In this document: one piece after another, positions 1 through 8,550 of the stretch
How positions within the stretch are numbered: the first letter of the stretch is position 1
Layout of the letters: the number at the start of each line of letters is the position of its first letter
Source of the DNA: Anaerococcus nagyae
GTDB lineage: Bacteria; Bacillota; Clostridia; Tissierellales; Peptoniphilaceae
DNA: 64,000 nt
Direction of reading: 5' to 3'
Assembly (NCBI RefSeq): GCF_017874535.1
Contig: NZ_JAGGLS010000003.1
Location: 62,001 to 126,000 of the forward strand
Position numbers and translations under genes: made by a program
The notes under the pieces: model-generated
The model's input: the letters and a program-made list of their open reading frames with translations, nothing else
What the model was told of the DNA's origin: nothing
Databases searched by the model: none

Positions 1-1814
1 TGAAATACGTACATTTTTGTATCAACTCCATTTAGCTTTAGCTTATTATACATTTGCAAGCCTTGTTCAAGTGGACAGCGATAGTCTTCATCTGAATGAA
101 TAAATAGGGTTGGTGTTTTAGCCTTATCAGCATATTTTATAGGAGACTGATCCCACATTTTTTCTAAAGAATCCCACGGATTGGCATTTGTTTGATCTGA
201 TCCAAAATAATACCCGATATCACTTACTCCATAAAAACTTGTCCAATTTGATATGGATCTTTGGGAACAGGCAGCCTTAAATCTATCAGTATGTCCTATA
301 ATCCAGTTAGTCATAAATCCACCATAAGAGCCTCCGTAGACTCCTAGGTTCTTATTATCTATTTGTGGATATTTTTCTATAGCAATATCTACAAATTTCA
401 TAAGATCATTATAGTCTACCTCTCCGTATCTTCCTCTTATATCAGAGAACTTAACTCCATTACCACTTGATCCATGAGGATTGGTATAGATAACTATATA
501 TCCATCATTGGCAAGGACTTGATGTTCGTGGTGGAAAATATGACTAAATTCAGTCTTTGGTCCACCATGTACGCTTAGAATGGTAGGATATTTTTTGCTC
601 TTATCAAAGTTAGTAGGTAAAAGTACAAATCCAATTAAATTATCACCATTGGATTCAAATTCAAAAGTTTCTATTTTGCCTAGTTTAGTTTCGATTTTAT
701 TTTCTAGAAGAATTTCATCTGAATCTTTTTTCTTTAATTGACTTAAAGTATCTTTTTCCATGCTTAGATAGTAAAGTTCATTATTTTTGATGGCAAAATC
801 TTCAACTTCTGCATTGATTTCTTTTTTAAGATTACCATTGATGTCAATAGAATAAAGCTTAGTAGTTTCTTTTTCTGTCACTACAAAATATAATCTATTA
901 TTTTCTACAGTAAAAGTATTGCTACCACCAAATCGTACATCAGTTCCTAGGCTGTTGCCAAAGGCCATATCAAAATTTTTATCAGTTATCTTTTCGTAGT
1001 TACCATCATAATCGCATACATATATAAAAGAATCTTCATTGACTCCACCTTTTTTCATATCCGTAGCTACGAAGATAATCTTATTTTCTATGAAATTTGC
1101 AGTAAAGTAAGAGAAACTATTTTCTATTATGATTTTTTCTTTACCTGTTTTGATATCTAAAAGTATTAGGTCTTCATAAAGTTCCATTACTTTATTTTTA
1201 TCATACCTAGTTCTTATATAAATAGCTTTGCTATTATCTTTATTTAAATCAATGCTATATATATCATTATATAGATCAAAATTTGTAATTTTTTTAAGTT
1301 CATTCTTAGCATTATTATATAAATAATAAGCACCCTTATGATCTTTTACATAACTACTGCCGTTGTTCCAAAATGGTAGGCTAGTTAATTCCTCAAAATA
1401 TTTATTTTCTTTTTCTTTGTCTTTTTCTTCTTTAGATTTTTTTTCGCTTGCTCTTACTAGGAATAAATCTTTTTTAAGCCATTTTATAGAAGAAACATCT
1501 TTTTTGATTTCAAAGGCTTTTTTTCCTACGCCAGGACCATCAATTATGTTAAAAATGTCTTTATCTTCCTCTGATTTTACTTTATATATAAAATTAGAAT
1601 CTTTATTAAAAGTAAAAATAGAGGCATTCTTTTGGTTGGTCACAGGATAATTTTTATTATCATTAGTGTCATAAATCCAAAGGTCAGATTCGTATTTATT
1701 ATTATCATAATTAGCGTTAGTTTTTTTATAGGCTAGCTTATTTCCATCATCAGAAATATGAAGTTCTGATAAAAAGTCATAGGCTAAAATATCTTTAATC
1801 TTTGTTTTGCTCAT
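1..1814 (-). CDS. S9-family peptidase (acylaminoacyl-peptidase type), 3' end outside window
   Basis: Cytoplasmic serine peptidase of the prolyl oligopeptidase clan, expected to trim short or N-acylated peptides. I read about 604 codons from ATG at 1814, preceded by a GGAGG ribosome site. The N-terminal ~350 residues are beta-propeller-like, with repeated short strands and no signal peptide. The alpha/beta-hydrolase domain follows: HGGP oxyanion region near residue 425, nucleophile Ser about residue 496 in GGSYGGF, and the acid-residue region HSDEDYRCP near residue 575. The catalytic His and stop codon lie beyond the window edge. Family assignment is firm from the Ser motif and layout; substrate is inferred. 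It is transcribed divergently from hpf, 116 bp away. Confidence 0.9.
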   Translation of the reverse strand, partial: MSKTKIKDILAYDFLSELHISDDGNKLAYKKTNANYDNNKYESDLWIYDTNDNKNYPVTNQKNASIFTFNKDSNFIYKVKSEEDKDIFNIIDGPGVGKKAFEIKKDVSSIKWLKKDLFLVRASEKKSKEEKDKEKENKYFEELTSLPFWNNGSSYVKDHKGAYYLYNNAKNELKKITNFDLYNDIYSIDLNKDNSKAIYIRTRYDKNKVMELYEDLILLDIKTGKEKIIIENSFSYFTANFIENKIIFVATDMKKGGVNEDSFIYVCDYDGNYEKITDKNFDMAFGNSLGTDVRFGGSNTFTVENNRLYFVVTEKETTKLYSIDINGNLKKEINAEVEDFAIKNNELYYLSMEKDTLSQLKKKDSDEILLENKIETKLGKIETFEFESNGDNLIGFVLLPTNFDKSKKYPTILSVHGGPKTEFSHIFHHEHQVLANDGYIVIYTNPHGSSGNGVKFSDIRGRYGEVDYNDLMKFVDIAIEKYPQIDNKNLGVYGGSYGGFMTNWIIGHTDRFKAACSQRSISNWTSFYGVSDIGYYFGSDQTNANPWDSLEKMWDQSPIKYADKAKTPTLFIHSDEDYRCPLEQGLQMYNKLKLNGVDTKMYVF

Positions 1815-1930
1815 AGTTTCCTCCAATTATTAATCTAATTATACATTATTTTATAAATATTTTAAATTGCATACGTTTGCATAATTACGGTTTAGGGTAT
1901 CTATATAAAAAGAAAAGAGGAGATGATTTT

Positions 1931-2482
1931 ATGAAGATTAATCTTAGAGGTAAAAATATTAATATTACTGATGATATTAAGTACGAAGCAGAGAGAAAGT
2001 ATGACAGATTAGATAAATACTTTTCAGGTGAACAAGAAGTAAATCTTCTATTTTCTAAAGAGGGCAATGACTATCAAGTTGAAGCTACAATGTTTTTAAA
2101 CAAAGGACCTATACTTAGGGCAGAGGCTAGTGATGAGTCTTATCCAAATGCCATTGATAGAACTATAGATGCTTTAGTAAGACAAATCAGAAAGCATAAG
2201 ACAAGACTTATAAAAGATAGAAATCAAGATTCTATAAAATTTGAAAACTTTAATGAATCATTTGATAATGAATATGGCATAGATGACTCATATGATTCTG
2301 ATATAAATATAGCTAGGACTAAGGAGATCTCTCTAAAACCTATGAGTACAGAAGAAGCGGTTATGCAGATGGAGCTTTTAGGCCATGATTTTTTCGTATA
2401 CTATGACCAAGAAGATATGGGTGTAAGGGTTGTTTATAAGAGACGTAAGGGAGACTATGGATTAATAATTCCATCTAGATAA
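1931..2482 (+). CDS. hpf: Ribosome hibernation promoting factor, long form
   Basis: Binds the 30S subunit in resting cells and drives 100S dimer formation, silencing ribosomes. At 183 residues it has the long-form layout: an N-terminal HPF/RaiA domain of about 95 residues, an acidic linker (NESFDNEYGIDDSYDSD), and a C-terminal dimerisation domain. That domain carries the typical EEAVMQMELLGHDFFVY segment and a YKRRKGDYGLIIP tail. I start at ATG 1931 because GAGGAG lies 8 nt upstream; an in-frame ATG at 1877 would add an unrelated leader with no ribosome site. The gene ends in a strong terminator and is followed by secA, a gene order common in Firmicutes. Confidence 0.95.
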   Translation: MKINLRGKNINITDDIKYEAERKYDRLDKYFSGEQEVNLLFSKEGNDYQVEATMFLNKGPILRAEASDESYPNAIDRTIDALVRQIRKHKTRLIKDRNQDSIKFENFNESFDNEYGIDDSYDSDINIARTKEISLKPMSTEEAVMQMELLGHDFFVYYDQEDMGVRVVYKRRKGDYGLIIPSR

Positions 2483-2488
2483 TATATA

Positions 2489-2550
2489 AGAGTCTAGTGG
2501 AAGTTAAACTTATTATATTAATATAATAAGTTTAACTTGCTTAGGCTCTT
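2489..2550 (+). terminator. Rho-independent terminator of hpf
   Basis: A perfect 18-bp inverted repeat (arms 2501-2518 and 2521-2538, 2-nt centre) is extended outward by an AGAGTCTA/TAGGCTCT pairing. It is followed by CTCTTTTTGTTT. The very long AT-rich stem could also act in the reverse direction. Confidence 0.85.
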
Positions 2551-2617
2551 TTTGTTTGAAAATTTATCTTTATAAAGGTACTATTATCTAAAGAAAGTTA
2601 TAAACATACTTAAGTGA

Positions 2618-2657
2618 AACGCAGAGTCTTAAGTGACTAAGTCTTCTGCGTTTTTTA
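2618..2657 (+). terminator. Second hairpin with T-run between hpf and secA
   Basis: Arms AACGCAGA (2618-2625) and TCTGCGTT (2645-2652) are followed by TTTTT. No open reading frame lies between the hpf terminator and this hairpin. It is either a backup terminator or the 3' end of a short transcript. The sequence CTTAAGTGA occurs just before the stem and again inside the loop. Confidence 0.7.
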
Positions 2658-2709
2658 TATGTTAAGTAAATTAAATTTCGAATTAAAACAAAGGCCACTC
2701 ATTTTATTG

Positions 2710-2741
2710 TTTACAAAAAAGTTAATATACTTTAATATAAT
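2710..2741 (+). promoter_or_regulatory. Possible secA promoter
   Basis: A perfect -10 hexamer TATAAT is at 2736-2741. The best -35-like sequence, TTTACA at 2710-2715, is 20 bp away, which is wider than ideal, so the -10 is more certain than the -35. It lies 62 bp before the secA start. Confidence 0.4.
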
Positions 2742-2803
2742 AGTGGTAAAACTTAATTATCAAAAGATTATCGAATAATTAAGAGAATTGGAAGGTGAAT
2801 AAT

Positions 2804-5554
2804 TTGGCAAGATTTAAATTATTTAAATCATTTAGTGAAAAGGAAATAGACAACAATCAGAAAATAGTTGATAAAATCCTAGCTCTTGATGAGTCAATGC
2901 AGCAACTAAGTGATAGTGAATTACAAGATAAAACTAATGAATTTAGACAAAGGTTAGATCAAGGTGAAAGTTTAGACGACTTACTTCCTGAAGCTTTTGC
3001 GACTGTTCGTGAAGCTAGTGATAGAGTTTTAGGAATGAAACATTATCCAGTTCAATTACTTGGGGGTATTGTTCTACATAATGGTCAGATAGCAGAAATG
3101 AGAACTGGTGAAGGTAAGACACTTGTTGAAACCTGCCCTGCTTATTTGAATGCTCTTACTGGTAAGGGAGTTCACATAGTTACAGTAAATGACTATCTAG
3201 CTAAGCGTGACCAAGAGTGGATGGGTAAGATTTTCACATTCCTCGGTATGAAAGTTGGATGTATAGTTTATGGACTTACAAATAGTGAAAGAAAAGAGAA
3301 CTATGCTGCTGATATTACCTATGGTACTAATAATCAATTTGGTTTTGACTACTTAAGAGATAACATGGTTATCTATAAGGATGATATGGTACAACGTGGA
3401 TTAAACTATTCCATAGTTGATGAGGTTGACTCAATTCTTATAGATGAAGCTCGTACACCACTTATAATTTCAGGTCAAGGCGATGAGTCTACTGATACCT
3501 ATAGTCAAGCAAATGAATTTATCCAAACTCTAGAAGGTAGAATTCTAGATCCAAACGAAGATGCAGAAATTGATCCTTTTGATAGAGAGTTTAAGGTAGA
3601 AGATGTAGATTTTCTTGTAGACCAAAAAAGAAAAACATCTAATCTTACAGAGAAAGGAACAGCAAAAGCAGAAAAATTCTTTGATATAGAGAACTTATCA
3701 GATTCAGCTAACCTAGAATTATCTCACTATATAAACAATGCTCTTAAAGCAAACACAACTATGCATAAGGATATTGATTATGTAGTAAATAATGGCGAGG
3801 TAGAAATTGTAGATGAGTTTACAGGTCGTATAATGCAAGGTCGTCGTTTTTCTGATGGTCTTCACCAAGCTATAGAAGCTAAAGAAGGTGTAGAAGTTAA
3901 GGCAGAAAGTAAAACACTTGCTACAATTACTTTCCAAAATTATTTTAGAATGTATGACAAGTTATCAGGCATGACTGGTACTGCAAAAACAGAAGAAGAA
4001 GAGTTCGATGAAATTTATAACTTAGATGTTGTAGAAATACCCACAAATAAACCTATACAAAGGGTAGATGATGTTGACTATGTATATATCAATGAAAATG
4101 GTAAATACCATGCTATAATTGATGAAATTAATAGGATACATCCAACAGGACAACCAATACTAATAGGTACAATTTCTATCGAAGCCAGTGAAAGATTATC
4201 ACAAGCTCTTAAAAAAGCAGGTATCAAGCATACAGTCCTAAATGCCAAAAATCACGAAAGAGAAGCTGCTATAGTTGCCGAAGCAGGTCGCTTAGGAGCT
4301 GTTACAATAGCTACAAACATGGCAGGTCGTGGTACTGACATTATGCTTGGTGGTAATGTTGATGATATGGCCAAGCAAAGACTAAAAAGAGAAGGCATGA
4401 GTGATGAGTTGCTTGAAGAAGTAGATTCATATGCTGAAACAGATAACGAAGAAATCTTAGAAGCTCGTAAGAAATTTAGACACTATAAAGATCTCATTAG
4501 ACCAGGTGTAAAAGAAGAAGCAGAAAAAGTTAAAGAAGCAGGTGGCCTATATATAATAGGTTCTGAACGTCACGAGTCACGTCGTATAGATAACCAGTTA
4601 AGAGGTCGTTCAGGTCGTCAAGGAGATCCAGGACACTCAAGATTCTTTATATCTCTTGAAGATGACCTTATAAGACTTAATGGTGGAGAACAAGTAGCAA
4701 AATTCATAGCAAATGCAAACTTTGATGAAGACGAACCTATAGTATCTAAGATGGTAAGTAGGTCAGTAGAAAAGGCTCAAACAAGAGTAGAAGCAAACAA
4801 CTTTGCGACTCGTAAGAGAGTCCTTCAATACGATGATGTTATGAATAAGCAAAGAACAATTATCTATAATGAAAGACAAGATGTTTTATATGGTCATGAC
4901 ATGAAAGAAACAATTATTGGTATGATCAAAGAAGTTATAGAAGATTCTGTATATTCATTTACTAATCCACAAGTAAAACCAGAAAATTGGGAAATGGTAG
5001 CTCTACTTAACCATTTAAATAGTTTAGGTATACCTGTAACTCAACTTCACTTTGAAAATATAAATGATTATAGTCAACAAGATTTAATTGACTATATAAC
5101 AGAAGCTACACTTGCAAAATATGAGGATAAGCAAGCCCAATTTGGTCCAGAAAACATGAGAGAAGTAGAAAGAGTAATCATGCTTCGAGTAATAGATCAA
5201 AAATGGATGGATCATATAGATGCAATGGATCAAATGAGAAAAGAAATTGGTGTTCGTGCAATGGGTAATGAGGATCCAGTTCGTGCTTATACAAATCAAG
5301 GATTCGACATGTATGAGGAAATGACAAAAGCTATCCAAGAAGAGACTGTTAGATACATGATGAATGTAGAAATCAGACAAAATATTCAAAGAAAGCAAGT
5401 GCTATTCCCACAAAATGAATCACAACCATCTGATGATGGCACGGATGCAGTAGATACACTAAATGCAAGTGAAGATAATCAAACAGAAGGCTTAAATCGT
5501 GCTGAACGTAGAAGATTAGAACGTGAAGCAAAGAAAAGTAATGTAAAGAAATAA
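2804..5554 (+). CDS. secA: Preprotein translocase ATPase SecA
   Basis: ATP-driven motor that pushes unfolded preproteins through SecYEG at the membrane. I read 916 residues from TTG 2804 (start LARFKLF). GGAAGGTG lies 7 nt upstream of that TTG, whereas the in-frame GTG at 2795 overlaps this ribosome site. Walker A MRTGEGKT is near residue 101 and Walker B VDEVDSILIDEARTPL near 205. The preprotein cross-linking region, the helicase motif IATNMAGRGTDI and the QLRGRSGRQGDPG motif VI all follow. The C-terminus is a basic RAERRRLEREAKKSNVKK tail without the CxC...CH zinc cluster found in many SecA proteins. It ends 1 nt before prfB and is almost certainly co-transcribed with it. Confidence 0.98.
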   Translation: MARFKLFKSFSEKEIDNNQKIVDKILALDESMQQLSDSELQDKTNEFRQRLDQGESLDDLLPEAFATVREASDRVLGMKHYPVQLLGGIVLHNGQIAEMRTGEGKTLVETCPAYLNALTGKGVHIVTVNDYLAKRDQEWMGKIFTFLGMKVGCIVYGLTNSERKENYAADITYGTNNQFGFDYLRDNMVIYKDDMVQRGLNYSIVDEVDSILIDEARTPLIISGQGDESTDTYSQANEFIQTLEGRILDPNEDAEIDPFDREFKVEDVDFLVDQKRKTSNLTEKGTAKAEKFFDIENLSDSANLELSHYINNALKANTTMHKDIDYVVNNGEVEIVDEFTGRIMQGRRFSDGLHQAIEAKEGVEVKAESKTLATITFQNYFRMYDKLSGMTGTAKTEEEEFDEIYNLDVVEIPTNKPIQRVDDVDYVYINENGKYHAIIDEINRIHPTGQPILIGTISIEASERLSQALKKAGIKHTVLNAKNHEREAAIVAEAGRLGAVTIATNMAGRGTDIMLGGNVDDMAKQRLKREGMSDELLEEVDSYAETDNEEILEARKKFRHYKDLIRPGVKEEAEKVKEAGGLYIIGSERHESRRIDNQLRGRSGRQGDPGHSRFFISLEDDLIRLNGGEQVAKFIANANFDEDEPIVSKMVSRSVEKAQTRVEANNFATRKRVLQYDDVMNKQRTIIYNERQDVLYGHDMKETIIGMIKEVIEDSVYSFTNPQVKPENWEMVALLNHLNSLGIPVTQLHFENINDYSQQDLIDYITEATLAKYEDKQAQFGPENMREVERVIMLRVIDQKWMDHIDAMDQMRKEIGVRAMGNEDPVRAYTNQGFDMYEEMTKAIQEETVRYMMNVEIRQNIQRKQVLFPQNESQPSDDGTDAVDTLNASEDNQTEGLNRAERRRLEREAKKSNVKK

Positions 5555-5555
5555 T

Positions 5556-6672
5556 ATGGCAGAAATTTATCAATTAAGAGAAAAAATTGAAGAATTAACC
5601 GACACTATGAAACTAGTCGGAGACTCTCTTTGACCCAACTAGCTTAGAAGAAGAAGTAAAGGAACTTGAAAAGAGTACCTTTGCTCCTGACTTTTGGAAT
5701 GATAGTGAAAAAGCTCAAAAAATTATGGCAGATTTATCAAACAAAAAAGATGAGTTAGGTAAATATAATGATATTATGGATAGCTTATCTGATAACACTG
5801 ACATGATTGATTTAGTTGAAATGAGTGAGAACCCAGAAATAGATATCTTAAATCAAGTTGAAAAAGATTTAGAAAAACTTACAAAAGACGTTTCATCAAT
5901 GAAACTTAGAACCCAACTTGATGGAGAATATGATAAAAATAATGCCTATATGTCAATAAATGCAGGAGCTGGTGGCTTAGAAGCAACTGATTGGGCTGAT
6001 ATGCTCTTACGTATGTATACTAGATATTTTGAACATAATGGATTCAAATATGAAGTCACTGATATCAATAATGAAGAAGCAGGTGGTATCAAATCTGCTA
6101 CTCTTAAGGTAAGTGGAGCTTATGCTTATGGCTATCTTAAAGGAGAAAAAGGAGTCCATAGGCTTGTTCGTATATCACCATTTGATAGTGGAGCACGTAG
6201 GCATACATCATTTGTATCTATTGATATATTCCCAGAACTTCCAGATGATACTGAGGTAGAAATAGATCCATCAGACCTAAGAATAGATACTTATAGAGCA
6301 AGTGGAGCAGGGGGTCAGCACGTAAATAAGACTGATTCTGCGGTAAGAATTACCCATATCCCAACAGGAGTAGTAGCAAGTTCTCAAGCAGAACGTAGCC
6401 AGATGCAAAATAAAGATAATGCTATGAAATTACTTTTATCAAAGCTTATCCAAATCAAAGAAGAAGAGCAGAGAGAAAAAATCGAGGATATCCAAGGTAA
6501 GTATAGTCAAATTGCTTGGGGAAGCCAAATTAGATCCTATGTTTTCCAACCTTATACCCTAGTAAAAGATCATAGAACAAACTATGAAATAGGTAATGTG
6601 GAAGCAGTAATGGATGGCGATATCCAAGGATTTATTGATGCTTACCTGGCAGAAAGTAATAAAGATAATTAG
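5556..6672 (+). CDS. prfB: Peptide chain release factor 2, expressed by programmed +1 frameshift
   Basis: Terminates translation at UGA and UAA. The gene is two overlapping frames: ATG 5556 gives 25 codons ending ...VGDSL, then an in-frame TGA at 5631-5633 inside CTT TGA C. Slipping +1 on CTT (5628-5630) continues as DPTSLEEEVK... to 6672, about 371 residues in all, the usual RF2 length. A Shine-Dalgarno-like GGAG (5619-5622) precedes the slip site. Key motifs fall where expected: the anticodon-like SPF tripeptide near residues 207-209 and the catalytic GGQ near 252-254. An annotation starting at the later ATG 5725 would lose the N-terminal helical domain. RF2 regulates its own synthesis through this shift (established for the family). 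It follows secA directly. Confidence 0.95.
5619..5634 (+). promoter_or_regulatory. prfB programmed +1 ribosomal frameshift site
   Basis: GGAG, 5 nt, then CTT TGA C. This is the canonical RF2 autoregulatory recoding signal: a slow, weak UGA context after a slippery CUU. The internal SD-like element is spaced slightly further from CTT than in Escherichia coli. Confidence 0.92.
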
Positions 6673-6700
6673 AGGGAAATAATATTCCCTCATTTTTTAT
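6672..6700 (+). terminator. Terminator after prfB
   Basis: GAGGGAA (6672-6678) pairs with TTCCCTC (6685-6691), followed by ATTTTTTAT. The stem begins at the last base of the prfB stop codon. trpS starts 12 bp after the tail, so read-through may feed trpS. Confidence 0.85.
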
Positions 6701-6711
6701 AGGAGTATATT

Positions 6712-7803
6712 GTGGAAGATAAAAAAATCATATTAACTGGTGATAGACCAACAGGTAGACTTCATCTAGGTCATTATGTTGGAAGTTTAAAAAATAGAGT
6801 AAAGATGCAAAATGAAAGTGATTATGAAAAGATGTATGTCATGATTGCTGATAGCCAAGCACTTACAGATAATTTTGATAATCCAGCAAAAATTAGAGAA
6901 AATCTTATTGAAGTAGCACTAGATTATCTAAGCTGTGGAATAGATCCAGAAAAGGTAAATATATTTGTTCAATCACAAGTAGAAGAACTTACAGAGCTTA
7001 CATTTTACTTTTTAAATCTAGTTACACTTTCTAGACTGGAACGAAATCCAACAGTAAAGTCTGAGATTAAACTACGCAACTTTGAAACAAGTCTTCCAGC
7101 AGGATTTTTGATCTATCCCGTAAGCCAAGCAGCTGATATATTACTATTTGATGCAAATATTATTCCGGTTGGTGTAGACCAAGAACCAATGTTAGAGCAG
7201 ACTCGAGAGCTTGCAAGATCATTTAATAATATCTATGGAGAGATTTTCACAGAGCCTCATGCAATACTCCCGGAAAATAAGCAAGCACGTAGAATGCCTG
7301 GTATAGATGGGGCAGCTAAGATGAGCAAGTCTTTAGGTAATGCTATCTATCTCGCAGATGATAAGGCTACTGTAAAGAAAAAAGTAATGTCTATGTATAC
7401 AGATCCAGATCATATAAACATAGATGATCCTGGCAAGGTAGAAGGAAATATAGTATTTACTTATTTAGATGTATTTTCAAATGAAAGTCACTTTGAAAAA
7501 TACTTACCAGAATATAAAAATCTTAATGAACTTAAGGTGCATTACCAAAAAGGTGGCCTAGGAGATGTTAAATGCAAGAAATTCCTAATCAAAGTTTTAG
7601 AAGAAGAGCTTGCGCCTATTAGAGAAAAAAGAGCTTACTATGAACAAAACTTAGACCAGGTTTTAGAAATATTAGAAAAAGGAACACAAGAAGCAAGAAA
7701 AGTTGGCAGAGCAAAGATAGAGGAAGTTAAGAAAGTCATGGGCATAGATTACTTTAGCGATGATACTTATATCAAAGAAATCAAAAAAAAATATAATAAA
7801 TAA
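6712..7803 (+). CDS. trpS: Tryptophanyl-tRNA synthetase
   Basis: Class I aminoacyl-tRNA synthetase that charges tRNA-Trp. It is 363 residues from GTG 6712, with AGGAG at 6701-6705 as ribosome site. The N-terminus ILTGDRPTGRLHLGHYVGS carries the HIGH-type motif HLGH (residues 18-21), and the KMSKS loop is AKMSKSLGN with its lysine at residue 203. The opening TGDRPTGRLHLGHYVG is typical of TrpRS rather than TyrRS. I see no T-box leader; the 40 nt upstream hold only the prfB terminator and the ribosome site. Length is at the long end for bacterial TrpRS, with a basic, helical C-terminal extension. Confidence 0.96.
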   Translation: MEDKKIILTGDRPTGRLHLGHYVGSLKNRVKMQNESDYEKMYVMIADSQALTDNFDNPAKIRENLIEVALDYLSCGIDPEKVNIFVQSQVEELTELTFYFLNLVTLSRLERNPTVKSEIKLRNFETSLPAGFLIYPVSQAADILLFDANIIPVGVDQEPMLEQTRELARSFNNIYGEIFTEPHAILPENKQARRMPGIDGAAKMSKSLGNAIYLADDKATVKKKVMSMYTDPDHINIDDPGKVEGNIVFTYLDVFSNESHFEKYLPEYKNLNELKVHYQKGGLGDVKCKKFLIKVLEEELAPIREKRAYYEQNLDQVLEILEKGTQEARKVGRAKIEEVKKVMGIDYFSDDTYIKEIKKKYNK

Positions 7804-7808
7804 TTGTA

Positions 7809-7834
7809 TGAGGGGCTATTGCGATAGCCTCTTT
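7809..7834 (+). terminator. Terminator after trpS
   Basis: GAGGGGCTAT pairs with ATAGCCTC, followed by TTTATT. The stem is short and GC-rich, starting 7 nt after the stop codon. Confidence 0.8.
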
Positions 7835-7879
7835 ATTAAATTTATCTAATTATAATTTTATCATAAAAAAGGAGTAAGA

Positions 7880-8455
7880 ATGGATTTAAATGAAGTTATA
7901 GAACAAATGAAAAATGATCCTAGAAATAAATCATATACAGATAGGGGAATTGATCCGATTTTGCAGGCGGATCCTAAAGCAAGAATACTCCTCATTGGTC
8001 AAGCACCAGGTAGAATAGTAGAAGAAACAGGTATACCATTTAATGATAAATCTGGAGAAAAGTTAAGAAAATGGATGGGTGTTGATAAAAATACATTTTA
8101 TTCCAAAAAAATAGCCATAGTTCCAATGGATTTATATTATCCTGGAAAGGCAAAGCAAGGAGATAAGGCTCCAAGAAAATTTATTGCGGATGATTATCAC
8201 GAAAAAATATTAAAAACAATGCCTGAAATCGAACTAACTATATTAATTGGTGCCTATGCTCAAAAATATTATTTAGGCAAAGATTTTAAGAAAAATCTTA
8301 CAGAAACTGTCAAAAATTATAAAGAATATTTGCCAAAATATTTTCCAATAGTCCACCCAAGTCCTCTAACTATAGGTTGGCTTAAGAAAAATCCTTGGTT
8401 TGAAGAAAAAAATATAGTTGATCTAAAGAGAATAATTAATGATATATTGTCATGA
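7880..8455 (+). CDS. Uracil-DNA glycosylase superfamily protein
   Basis: Probable base-excision enzyme or relative of the uracil-DNA glycosylase fold. It is 191 residues with AGGAG 10 nt before ATG. Motif 1 is the GQAPG stretch at residues 40-44, which supplies the water-activating and backbone contacts. Motif 2 is the C-terminal HPSPL (His near residue 159), the DNA-minor-groove loop. It has none of the four cysteines of family 4 iron-sulfur UDGs, and its GQAPG motif differs from the GQDPYH of family 1 Ung. That leaves the less studied small-UDG-like group, and uracil specificity is inferred only. It stands alone between a terminator and an independent promoter. Confidence 0.8.
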   Translation: MDLNEVIEQMKNDPRNKSYTDRGIDPILQADPKARILLIGQAPGRIVEETGIPFNDKSGEKLRKWMGVDKNTFYSKKIAIVPMDLYYPGKAKQGDKAPRKFIADDYHEKILKTMPEIELTILIGAYAQKYYLGKDFKKNLTETVKNYKEYLPKYFPIVHPSPLTIGWLKKNPWFEEKNIVDLKRIINDILS

Positions 8456-8484
8456 AATAGATCCTTTATAAAACATATGAAATT

Positions 8485-8513
8485 TTGGGAAAATAAGGAA
8501 AATATGATATAAT
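8485..8513 (+). promoter_or_regulatory. Promoter of the Na+-dependent transporter gene
   Basis: -35 TTGGGA (8485-8490), a 17-bp spacer and -10 TATAAT (8508-8513), with an extended TGA just before the -10. The ATG follows 37 nt downstream, behind AGGAG. Confidence 0.65.
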
Positions 8514-8550
8514 TCTTTTGTTAATCAATGTCACTTTAAAGGAGTAAATT

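Noticed and set aside
1363-1650. Open frame on the plus strand of about 95 codons
   Set aside because: Lies inside the minus-strand S9 peptidase; low-complexity Ser/Phe/Leu-rich composition typical of antisense reading.
1877-1930. N-terminal extension of HPF from ATG 1877
   Set aside because: No ribosome site there and the extra residues are not HPF-like; ATG 1931 has GAGGAG.
5725-6672. prfB starting at ATG 5725
   Set aside because: Removes a conserved N-terminal domain; the frameshifted start at 5556 restores the full RF2.
6673-6711. T-box leader before trpS
   Set aside because: Only ~40 nt, with a plain terminator and no T-box or specifier structure.
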